Shown piece after piece: positions 1 through 6,898 of a stretch of 64,000 nucleotides of DNA. Where the stretch lies: positions 744,001 through 808,000 of the forward strand of contig CBDCYH010000001.1 in the NCBI GenBank assembly GCA_965224105.1, read 5' to 3'. The stretch comes from CBDCYH01 sp965224105 (GTDB lineage: Bacteria; Bacteroidota; Rhodothermia; Rhodothermales; JABDKH01). A program made the translations under genes and the position numbers. Below the pieces are notes generated by a model. That model saw only the letters and a program-made list of their open reading frames with translations, ran no database searches and was not told where the DNA came from. Position 1 is the first letter of the stretch. The number at the start of each line of letters is the position of its first letter.

Positions 1-86
1 ACGATTTCGCCAGAAGTGTTTTTCTCCGCGTCCGCCACTGCAGCTTCAATGCGGTCATGATCAATATTGCGGAAGATATCTGCCAT
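1..86 (-). CDS. TPM-domain protein, 5' end only (cut by window edge)
   Basis: Only the first 28 codons are in the window, read leftwards from an ATG. The peptide contains DRIEAAVADAEKNTSGEIV, which resembles the opening of TPM (TLP18.3/Psb32/MOLO-1) domains, where an amphipathic helix is followed by a TSGEI-type first strand. Such domains occur in membrane-associated or secreted proteins of poorly defined role. The gene starts 20 bases after the modB stop on the same strand, so it may be the distal gene of that unit. It occupies the place where modC is often found. No signal peptide is visible before the domain, which suggests a cytoplasmic N-terminus. The family call rests on one short motif and is tentative. 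Confidence 0.5.
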   Translation of the reverse strand, partial: MADIFRNIDHDRIEAAVADAEKNTSGEI

Positions 87-106
87 GATCAAATATACTG
101 AATCGG

Positions 107-793
107 TTAGGAATGTTGGCGACCGGCAGAATGGAGATTTTTAACTAGCAGCGAGTAGATGATCATTACAACGATAGAGAGCGCGACGGTGATAAGTACG
201 AGGCGCTCGACTGAGCCATCTACTTTGTTCAATTCCGTGAAGATTGCCAGCGGTAGTGTTGCGGTTTTCCCCGGAATATGGCCAGCCAAGACGATGGTAG
301 CGCCGAATTCCCCAAGTGCGCGACCAAATGCAAGGGCAACGGCCGCGCCAATTCCGCGAGCCGCAAGTGGAATAGTTACCAGTCTCAAGGCGGCCCATCG
401 CCCCCCTCCAAATACATAGACCGCCTCTTCAATTTCCGGATCGATGTTCTCAAATGCGACGCGAACGGTATTTACGAATAGCGGAAAAGCTACAACAGCT
501 GCGGCAACTGCCGCGCCGATCCATGTGAACGCTACCGACAAGTTTGCAGATTCAAGCACGCGCCCTATTGGGCTTGCTGGACCAAGAGCCATCAGCAAAG
601 CATACCCGGTTACAACCGGGGGCAACACCAGTGGCAGCTGGATCAGATTCTCGATTATGAACGACAGTCGCAAACGCCCGCGGGCCAACCTGTAACCCAA
701 CCAGACTCCGAGCGGAAACATGAGACACACCGCGACAAGTGCCACCAAGACGCTCCTGAGGAGGACATCCCATTCTTGAGGTGATAGAATCAT
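107..793 (-). CDS. modB: Molybdate ABC transporter permease ModB
   Basis: Inner-membrane permease of the molybdate importer. At 228 aa it has the usual ModB length, with about five hydrophobic segments. The cytoplasmic EAA-type loop that contacts the ATPase is visible around residues 145-165, in GRALGEFGATIVLAG. It overlaps modA by 4 bases (ATGA), so the two are probably translationally coupled. ModB needs the ATPase ModC, but the next gene is a TPM-domain gene and no modC is visible; it may lie beyond the edge or the permease may use an ATPase made elsewhere. The molybdenum hydroxylase and its maturation genes at 35-40 kb give a clear reason for molybdate uptake. Tungstate or sulfate permeases are related alternatives. 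Confidence 0.9.
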   Translation of the reverse strand: MILSPQEWDVLLRSVLVALVAVCLMFPLGVWLGYRLARGRLRLSFIIENLIQLPLVLPPVVTGYALLMALGPASPIGRVLESANLSVAFTWIGAAVAAAVVAFPLFVNTVRVAFENIDPEIEEAVYVFGGGRWAALRLVTIPLAARGIGAAVALAFGRALGEFGATIVLAGHIPGKTATLPLAIFTELNKVDGSVERLVLITVALSIVVMIIYSLLVKNLHSAGRQHS

Positions 794-1515
794 CCGGCCG
801 TGCTAACCCCAAAACCGAAGCTGTCCCAAATCGCTCGACGCGTGGGGTCCACCATAAATTCCACAAACGTCATCGCGATATTCCCCTCCCCCTTGGCGAG
901 CACTCCCAGTTGATATCCCACCCGCTGTTTGCATTCAGCTGTTGCCAATGGCATGGTTCGGAGATTCAAGCCGTGCAGATCCGACAAATACGCAATTGCA
1001 GCGTCTGCGTGACCTCGTCTAAAGGCAGATACAGCTGCACGCGTGTCAAGCATGGGCACTACCCGCCGTGAGATCTTCTCCCATTCATGTCGACACTCGA
1101 GTAAGTTCTTTGCATATCGGCCGACGGGCACGTGCGATGGATCTCCCAACGCAATCCTTCGAGCTCTGTCCAGCGTTCCCACAGCCACGATCTGATTCTC
1201 AATTGGAAGCTTGACCTGCTGTTGAAGCTGTACGCGCGTGGCCAGGAAGTCCATCCAAACCGAGTCTGCGGTGACGATCAAGTCTGGGCTTGCACCCGCC
1301 ACTACCTGTTTGGAAATTGTCGAGGAACCAGCAAAGCTTATCACCACATCAATCAACGGGTTCTCTTCCTCAAAGGCGTTTTCAATCTCGCCAAGTACAT
1401 CAATCAGTGATGCAGCGGCAAAGATAGAAACCTCTGAAGTATTGTTTGTGTGGCATCCTGCCAGCACAGCTACGACGATCACGATGGCTACGGTGCAAAG
1501 GCGACCGATTGTCAT
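790..1515 (-). CDS. modA: Molybdate ABC transporter substrate-binding lipoprotein ModA
   Basis: Extracytoplasmic binding protein for molybdate or tungstate, 241 aa. The N-terminal signal ends in a lipobox (LAGC, Cys21), so it is probably a lipoprotein tethered to the inner membrane. The mature part opens with VSIFAAASLIDVLGEIENAF, the typical ModA first strand whose AAAS serine binds the oxyanion. SFAGSSTISKQV follows and supplies the second serine-rich binding loop. It starts at an ATG overlapping the end of the zinc-ribbon/TPR gene by 4 bases and overlaps modB downstream by 4 bases, so the three genes read as one unit. Confidence 0.92.
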   Translation of the reverse strand: MTIGRLCTVAIVIVVAVLAGCHTNNTSEVSIFAAASLIDVLGEIENAFEEENPLIDVVISFAGSSTISKQVVAGASPDLIVTADSVWMDFLATRVQLQQQVKLPIENQIVAVGTLDRARRIALGDPSHVPVGRYAKNLLECRHEWEKISRRVVPMLDTRAAVSAFRRGHADAAIAYLSDLHGLNLRTMPLATAECKQRVGYQLGVLAKGEGNIAMTFVEFMVDPTRRAIWDSFGFGVSTAG

Positions 1516-2540
1516 CGTTGTGCCTCGCTCGCAGCCACAGCCGCTAAGGCATCTTGTGCCCGCATGTATACAGGATCGTTTTCATCACCAACCAACCGCA
1601 ACACCTTTTCAAACTGCGCCCTGGCCTCCGAGAATCGCTGGATATTCAATAACATTATCCCTTTGTTGAAATTTGCCTGCACATGAAGGGAGTCCTGGTC
1701 GAGTACCATGTTCGTATTGCGGATCGCTTCCATCGGATTTTCCGGATCGTAAAGGTAGGCGATCGCCATATCTGTCCTGACGTCCAGGTCCTCCGGGTTA
1801 ATTTCAAGAGCATTGGAATATGCGGCGATAGCCTTCTTTGCATACGCAACCCTACCAGCGCCACTCCTTCTTTCCATCCAGTCGAAATAGAGGTTCCCGG
1901 TCCGGCGCCATTCGTTCTCCGTATTGAGCTCAGTCGCGATCTCGTGTTGGATGTCGCCAGCCAAATCGAACCTTCCGTTTTCCGCATACAGCAAGATTAG
2001 CGTTCGCTTTCTACTGATTTTTTCATCCCCCGATAGGGTATCGATATCAGCCACTATCCGCTCGACTTCTTCAGCCACCGACTCGGGAAGCGACGGGACG
2101 GTCGATGGGGTGGTTGCAACTTCAGACTGCCCGTTGGCACCTACATTTTCCGCCGGGGACAATCGCGCCTTGCTAAGAATGAAGAGTCCAAACGTCGCAA
2201 CCAACCCCGCAACAATAATTAAACCTACTCGGTGCGAGTACTGAGGCTTGACATATGGAAGCGGCGGCACCTCCATAAGGCTGTTTTTCGATTTCAGCTC
2301 TGGTGGCAGGATAGCTCCACAGATGTTGCAAAAATTCGCGTGTCCTGGGTTGACGTGTTCACACGAAGTGCACTTTCTCGCAAGCGGATCGGCTGGGGAG
2401 TCTGTGGGGCCCTCACCTCCGATAGTTTCGGTAACATCCGATTTGTGTTCGGCAATTATAAGCTCACCGCACAGCTGGCACCGCGGGGAGTTGTCAGTTA
2501 GAAGAGCACCACAAGATTCGCAATTCGGTCGATGTCCCAC
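1512..2540 (-). CDS. Double zinc-ribbon, single-TM, TPR protein
   Basis: 342 aa from a GTG start. Two CxxC...CxxC zinc ribbons lie near residues 7-24 (CESCGALL) and 57-76 (CTSCEHVN and CNICGAIL). One transmembrane helix follows at about 106-124, then a linker rich in S, T and P. The C-terminal 190 residues look like TPR repeats, for example NPEDLDVRTDMAIAYLY and HVQANFNKGIMLLNIQRFSE. The likely topology is cytoplasmic zinc ribbons with an extracytoplasmic TPR scaffold. Proteins of this plan are common in Bacteroidota-like genomes and have no settled function. The gene sits 22 bases after the HU gene and overlaps modA by 4 bases, so it is probably co-transcribed with molybdate transport; a direct role in transport is not shown. 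Confidence 0.75.
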   Translation of the reverse strand: MGHRPNCESCGALLTDNSPRCQLCGELIIAEHKSDVTETIGGEGPTDSPADPLARKCTSCEHVNPGHANFCNICGAILPPELKSKNSLMEVPPLPYVKPQYSHRVGLIIVAGLVATFGLFILSKARLSPAENVGANGQSEVATTPSTVPSLPESVAEEVERIVADIDTLSGDEKISRKRTLILLYAENGRFDLAGDIQHEIATELNTENEWRRTGNLYFDWMERRSGAGRVAYAKKAIAAYSNALEINPEDLDVRTDMAIAYLYDPENPMEAIRNTNMVLDQDSLHVQANFNKGIMLLNIQRFSEARAQFEKVLRLVGDENDPVYMRAQDALAAVAASEAQR

Positions 2541-2562
2541 GGCTTGTCGCTATTTACCAGGC

Positions 2563-2847
2563 CTATTTTAGTGCCTTGTTGACAGTTTCTTTGAACTCCT
2601 TGGAGGGTTTAAAAACCGGAACAAAACGTTCGCCCAACTTAACTTCCTGATTAGTCCTTGGGTTTCTAGCTGTGCGAGATGCCCTATGCTGGGCTCTAAA
2701 AGATCCGAATCCCCGGAGATGTACTATCTCGCCATCTACGATCGCCTCCTTCACGCTCGATATGAATCCGTTAACGACAGCTTCAGTCTCTACTTTGGTC
2801 AGTCCGGTTGCTCCGGCAATTTTGTCAACGATGTCTGCTTTGGTCAA
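2563..2847 (-). CDS. HU/IHF family DNA-binding protein
   Basis: Nucleoid-associated DNA-bending protein of 94 aa, the normal HU size. It begins MTKADIVDKIAGATGL, the standard HU opening. The DNA-intercalating arm region contains RNPRTNQEV, with the conserved RNP proline, followed by VPVFKPSKEFKETV. The start codon is TTG: no ATG lies in frame upstream, and the family N-terminus begins exactly here. HU usually acts as a homo- or heterodimer on AT-rich DNA. The gene faces the M1 peptidase gene across a 156-base divergent promoter region and is followed on the same strand by the zinc-ribbon/TPR-modAB genes. HU and IHF subunits cannot be told apart by eye. Confidence 0.93.
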   Translation of the reverse strand: MTKADIVDKIAGATGLTKVETEAVVNGFISSVKEAIVDGEIVHLRGFGSFRAQHRASRTARNPRTNQEVKLGERFVPVFKPSKEFKETVNKALK

Positions 2848-2896
2848 TTTACTACGGAAAGAAATGTTGAAATCGGACCAAAAGAGGTCCTTGCCG

Positions 2897-2925
2897 CAAT
2901 ATACTAAAGTGCCCGTACCGGCAAA
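2897..2925 (-). promoter_or_regulatory. Possible Bacteroidota-type promoter of the HU gene
   Basis: On the minus strand the sequence reads TTTG-N18-TATATTG, close to the Bacteroidota consensus TTTG-N19-TAnnTTTG. The -7 box lies about 50 bases upstream of the HU TTG start. The -7 element is imperfect, so this is a candidate only. Confidence 0.3.
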
Positions 2926-2956
2926 GTGAAAGTCGGGGAAACTCAGGGAAACTCCT

Positions 2957-2964
2957 TATCTTTG
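2957..2964 (+). promoter_or_regulatory. Possible -7 element (TATCTTTG) before the M1 peptidase gene
   Basis: TATCTTTG matches the Bacteroidota -7 consensus TAnnTTTG and lies 40 bases upstream of the chosen ATG at 3004. No TTTG or TTG is seen at the expected -33 spacing, so the call is weak. It also favours the ATG at 3004 over the in-frame GTG at 2926, which lies upstream of this element. Confidence 0.3.
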
Positions 2965-3003
2965 GTGCGCCAATGTCGGCCGCCGACGAACCATTGGAGA
3001 AAT

Positions 3004-6000
3004 ATGTACCGAAGAGCCTCGCTCCTCCTCGCGCTCGCCTTACTTTCTACGTACGCTTCTCGGGCCCAATCTCATGGGTGGCAACAAAGAGTCGCCTACT
3101 CGATCGATGTCGATGTTGACACGGACCTTCACACGATGGACGGCAAGGCCCGCGTGAGCTATAGCAACAATTCGCCCGACACACTCCACCACGTTTTCTT
3201 TCATCTCTACTTCAATGCCTTCCAGCCCAACTCGATGATGGCGGAGCGCAACCGGCACCTGCCAGATCCGGACCGTCGGGTGGTCCCCAGAATCTGGAAC
3301 CTAAAACCAAACGAAATTGGCTACCACCGGATTTCCCTTGTCGAACAGGATGGACAATCTGTACCGTTCAGTATCAACGACACTGTAATGCGAGTAGAGT
3401 TGCGACGACCTGTCCCGCCGAATACAACAACGCTACTGACGCTGGATTTCGATTCACAAATTCCCCTTACAACAAGAAGAAGTGGAAGGGACAATCGAGA
3501 CGGAATAGATTACTCAATGGCGCAGTGGTACCCCAAGATCGCTGCATACGATCATCGAGGTTGGCATGCCGATCCCTACGTAGGCAGAGAATTCTACGGA
3601 CCGTTCGGTAGTTTCGATGTGCGCATTACGCTCCCCGAGAATTATGTTGTCGGAGCAACCGGATTGCTGGCAAATGCGAACGAGATCGGGCATGGTTATC
3701 AGGAGCAGGCAGACTCTCTTGGCATCCGGTTCTACTCACCCAAGCGGAAACATACGTGGAAATTCTCCGCCGACAACGTCCACGATTTTGCCTGGGTTGC
3801 CGACCCAGATTTCATCCACGAAAAAATACGAGCCGGCGACACCGACACGGAACTGGCAGAGACCTCGCCGGATCTTGAATTTCATTTCCTCTATCTGCCC
3901 CAGGTGCGAGACGTCTGGTCAAATCTTCGAACATGGGTCCCGGATATCATCGCATTGTTCTCCGATCTAATCGGGCCATACGCATGGCCGCAGTTTACCG
4001 TGGCTCAAGCTGGTGATGGTGGAATGGAGTATCCCATGATCAACTTCATCGCAGGTAGCAATCGCAGTCCTGCCTCGTTGTTCGGGACAACAGCTCATGA
4101 AGCCGCCCATGAATGGTTCTATGGGATGATTGGTTCGAACGAGTCCGACTACTCGTGGATGGACGAGGGTTTCACCAGTTATTTCTCGACGGTTGCAAGA
4201 GCGAGGATCCTCAACGGCCGCCAAGAATCCCATCGTCGCGCACTGCAAAACATTGTCACTTCACAGCTGCTCGGGTACGCAGATCGCTTGAGTACTCCAG
4301 CAGATTGGTTCCAGACAAACGCCGGGTTTGGAACAGCGTCATACTCCGGAGGCCAGGCCTTACTGGACATGTTGGGCTATGTTGTTTCTGATTCCCTTAG
4401 GGACAACTTCCTAAAGCAGTACTACAGAGAGTTTCTCTTTGGAAGTCCACAGCCGACTGATGTTGAACGGATCGCGGAAGCAACCAGTGGGCTCGTGCTC
4501 GATTGGTTCTTTGAGCAAAACACAAACTCCACGCGCCAGTTCGATGTGAAGGTGGGAAAAATACGTAGCGATAAGGTGGCCGGACTTTATCAGACGTCCG
4601 TTGAGATTCGCAATGTAGGCGAAGCCGTAATGCCGGTAGATGTCGAAATCGTTATGGCCGATGGATCGAGCCAGTTCGCCACAATCCCTTTGTCTATAAT
4701 GATGGGCTCGAAACCCGTTCCTCCCGACTGGAAGATCGCAGAACCGTGGCCCTGGACCTCGAAAGAGTATACACTATCGCTCGCCCTCCCGGCAAAACCA
4801 ACCCGCGTTATACTCGACCCACACATTCGGACATTGGACGTGAACCGCTTAAACAACACGAGCGGCATTCCAGTCAACCTGGCACTCCTCAAACCAGCGG
4901 CTCCGACCTGGCAAAATTACGGACTGAGCCTTCGACCACTTGTCACTTACGCTCATGATTTTGGCGTTGGTGCTGGCGTCGCACTTTACGGAAGCGCATT
5001 TCTCGGTGGCCGACCCGTTAATGCCAAAGTCAAGGCATGGCCGCAAGTACTATCATCGAGCGGTGAATCACCCGAAACAAGTTTTTCTTATCGTGACGTA
5101 TCCTGGTTCGACGGTCTCGATTTCCAACTGTCCACCAGGCTGGGGCGACCAGGAGCGCCTACGTCGTATCATCTTTCGACAAGGAAACATCTGGGTATTT
5201 GGGAATCCTCTGCAGGGATCTCGCACGATCTCTTCAGATCATCTGTATTAGCAAGCCCGACGGTAAAACTAACAGGCTCTGCAAATTATCTATATGTCGA
5301 CTCCGATCGGTTCTTCAAACTCGGTAGGCCGTCTCTCCTGCAAAAGGAAAACCTCGTTTCTTTCCATGGACTCGTCGAAGTGCGAACAGCTGATTTTAAT
5401 GCGACTGTTGGAGCTTCAATGGGATCATCCCTAAAAGAGTTTTTTGCCTGTTCCGATCCTCTCTGTGCCTTCGATCAAAGTGAAGCTGTTGGTTTCGCGA
5501 AGATGGAGTACTCGACATCAGTCAGCGGATTTACATTAGCTGGCAGAAGTCATCTCCGGATAGGCGTTGATGACCTTGTTGCACACTCCACAGGACGACT
5601 GGGAGCACCTACTATGCTGGAATCCTGGCGCTCTGAAGCTGCCAGCAACCTGCTGTCGGTATTGGACAATCCAGTAGAACAAATACATTTAACCGCGGTA
5701 ACTGGATTCGGCCCTGTCGCTTATCATCTAAGAGAAGAGTCAGAGCCACGATTGTGGGCCGGTTCCACACCCAGAGGGACCAAACTCGTAGAGGCAAGTC
5801 TGAGTGTTGAATCTCCCAGTCTATCCTCCTCTCCTTACGCCGAACCACTGCGAGTTGGAGTCTATGCTGCTGCCGGTTCAGTATTCGGTATGGCGGACGG
5901 TCAGCGGTCCTCACTCACGGATCGCATTTTGACGGAGACAGGCCCGTACGTGACGTACTCAGTTGCGCAATTAAGACCCATCAGAAAATGGGTGCTCCAA

Positions 6001-6120
6001 TCACCCATGCTTCGGAACTTGACACTGCAGGCAATCTTTCCACTCTGGGTAAATGAACCGGGTGAGTTGAATGAATCTAAGAACGCCGACTTCAGGTGGC
6101 TTATTGGTATCAAGCTCTAA
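3004..6120 (+). CDS. Secreted M1 family metallopeptidase with C-terminal beta-barrel-like region
   Basis: Zinc aminopeptidase-like enzyme of 1038 aa. The ATG at 3004 has GGAGA just upstream and gives a clean signal peptide (MYRRASLLLALALLSTYA), so the GTG at 2926 is rejected. M1 hallmarks are the GGMEY exopeptidase motif at about 339-343 and the zinc site HEAAH (His365, Glu366, His369) with the third ligand Glu388 in WMDEGF. The catalytic part ends near residue 620. The last 400 residues do not look like a normal M1 C-terminal domain: they show many alternating strands, and the chain ends FRWLIGIKL, like the last strand of an outer-membrane barrel. This suggests a peptidase anchored in the outer membrane. 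The DUF6503 gene overlaps its 3' end. Confidence 0.88.
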   Translation: MYRRASLLLALALLSTYASRAQSHGWQQRVAYSIDVDVDTDLHTMDGKARVSYSNNSPDTLHHVFFHLYFNAFQPNSMMAERNRHLPDPDRRVVPRIWNLKPNEIGYHRISLVEQDGQSVPFSINDTVMRVELRRPVPPNTTTLLTLDFDSQIPLTTRRSGRDNRDGIDYSMAQWYPKIAAYDHRGWHADPYVGREFYGPFGSFDVRITLPENYVVGATGLLANANEIGHGYQEQADSLGIRFYSPKRKHTWKFSADNVHDFAWVADPDFIHEKIRAGDTDTELAETSPDLEFHFLYLPQVRDVWSNLRTWVPDIIALFSDLIGPYAWPQFTVAQAGDGGMEYPMINFIAGSNRSPASLFGTTAHEAAHEWFYGMIGSNESDYSWMDEGFTSYFSTVARARILNGRQESHRRALQNIVTSQLLGYADRLSTPADWFQTNAGFGTASYSGGQALLDMLGYVVSDSLRDNFLKQYYREFLFGSPQPTDVERIAEATSGLVLDWFFEQNTNSTRQFDVKVGKIRSDKVAGLYQTSVEIRNVGEAVMPVDVEIVMADGSSQFATIPLSIMMGSKPVPPDWKIAEPWPWTSKEYTLSLALPAKPTRVILDPHIRTLDVNRLNNTSGIPVNLALLKPAAPTWQNYGLSLRPLVTYAHDFGVGAGVALYGSAFLGGRPVNAKVKAWPQVLSSSGESPETSFSYRDVSWFDGLDFQLSTRLGRPGAPTSYHLSTRKHLGIWESSAGISHDLFRSSVLASPTVKLTGSANYLYVDSDRFFKLGRPSLLQKENLVSFHGLVEVRTADFNATVGASMGSSLKEFFACSDPLCAFDQSEAVGFAKMEYSTSVSGFTLAGRSHLRIGVDDLVAHSTGRLGAPTMLESWRSEAASNLLSVLDNPVEQIHLTAVTGFGPVAYHLREESEPRLWAGSTPRGTKLVEASLSVESPSLSSSPYAEPLRVGVYAAAGSVFGMADGQRSSLTDRILTETGPYVTYSVAQLRPIRKWVLQSPMLRNLTLQAIFPLWVNEPGELNESKNADFRWLIGIKL

Positions 6121-6880
6121 ACTCTTTCTCCCATCGCTTTTCCTTCTGTTGACAGGGTGCGGCAGCCGGCCAGACCCAGTGGATCCGACTTCACCGGATG
6201 GAATAATTGCATTGTCAGTCGACGCTCACAAGGCGCACCTGCTCAACAACGCGGAAGTTACTTTCGACTTCCGCGACCGACATTTCTCGATAACTCGTAA
6301 CAACGGAATGTTTCGCTACAGCCGCGAATACACCGATACGCTAGGTAGAAATGTCGTCGAGTTCATGGATAACGAAGCTGTTGGCAGGGAAATCGAAGGG
6401 CAGGTAATACAAATCGACTCACTAGAAAGTGAAAAAATACAGGTTGCGATAAACTCTGTTGTCTACTTCGCGTCGCTTCCTCTTCCACTGCAAGATCCCG
6501 CGGTGATTGCCAGGAGGCTTGAGGACGAGCAAGTGGGCGATTCACTATATCACAGAATTGAAGTTACCTTTGAAAAGGAAGGTGGTGGGCTGGACTATCA
6601 GGATCGGTTTGTATACTGGATTAACTCCGACACCAAATTGATCGATTTGCTGGCCTATTACTTCTACACGGACGAAGGCGGTAGCCGATTCCGATCGGTC
6701 ATCAACAGACGCGTTAGTCCGGAAGGTATTGTGATCAACGAGTACGACAATTTCGCAACGGTGGGTGGGGATCTCCCAATTGATGAAATCCAAAATTACG
6801 CTCAGCTTTGGAAAGACGGCCGCCTAAGGCATGTGTCGCAGATCCTGGTTAACGACCTGGAAATAAACGTCCTCGATTGA
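6071..6880 (+). CDS. DUF6503 family lipoprotein
   Basis: Predicted lipoprotein of up to 269 aa. The hydrophobic signal LFLPSLFLLLTGC ends in a lipobox cysteine. The mature part matches the general plan of DUF6503 proteins of Bacteroidota: a helix opening (SVDAHKAHLLNNAEVTFDF), then long antiparallel strands ending in NEYDNF. Such proteins look like periplasmic beta-sheet carriers of unknown ligand. The ATG at 6071 overlaps the peptidase gene by 50 bases. A TTG at 6104, preceded by AGGTGG, gives a tighter signal peptide and is an equally good or better start (258 aa). It is probably co-expressed with the M1 peptidase. The molecular function is unknown. Confidence 0.72.
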   Translation: MNLRTPTSGGLLVSSSKLFLPSLFLLLTGCGSRPDPVDPTSPDGIIALSVDAHKAHLLNNAEVTFDFRDRHFSITRNNGMFRYSREYTDTLGRNVVEFMDNEAVGREIEGQVIQIDSLESEKIQVAINSVVYFASLPLPLQDPAVIARRLEDEQVGDSLYHRIEVTFEKEGGGLDYQDRFVYWINSDTKLIDLLAYYFYTDEGGSRFRSVINRRVSPEGIVINEYDNFATVGGDLPIDEIQNYAQLWKDGRLRHVSQILVNDLEINVLD

Positions 6881-6898
6881 ACAAACTTCAAGATCTTG

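Noticed and set aside
2926..3003. GTG start that would lengthen the M1 peptidase by 26 residues
   Set aside because: The extension has no signal character, lies upstream of a -7-like box, and the ATG at 3004 has GGAGA and a clean signal peptide.
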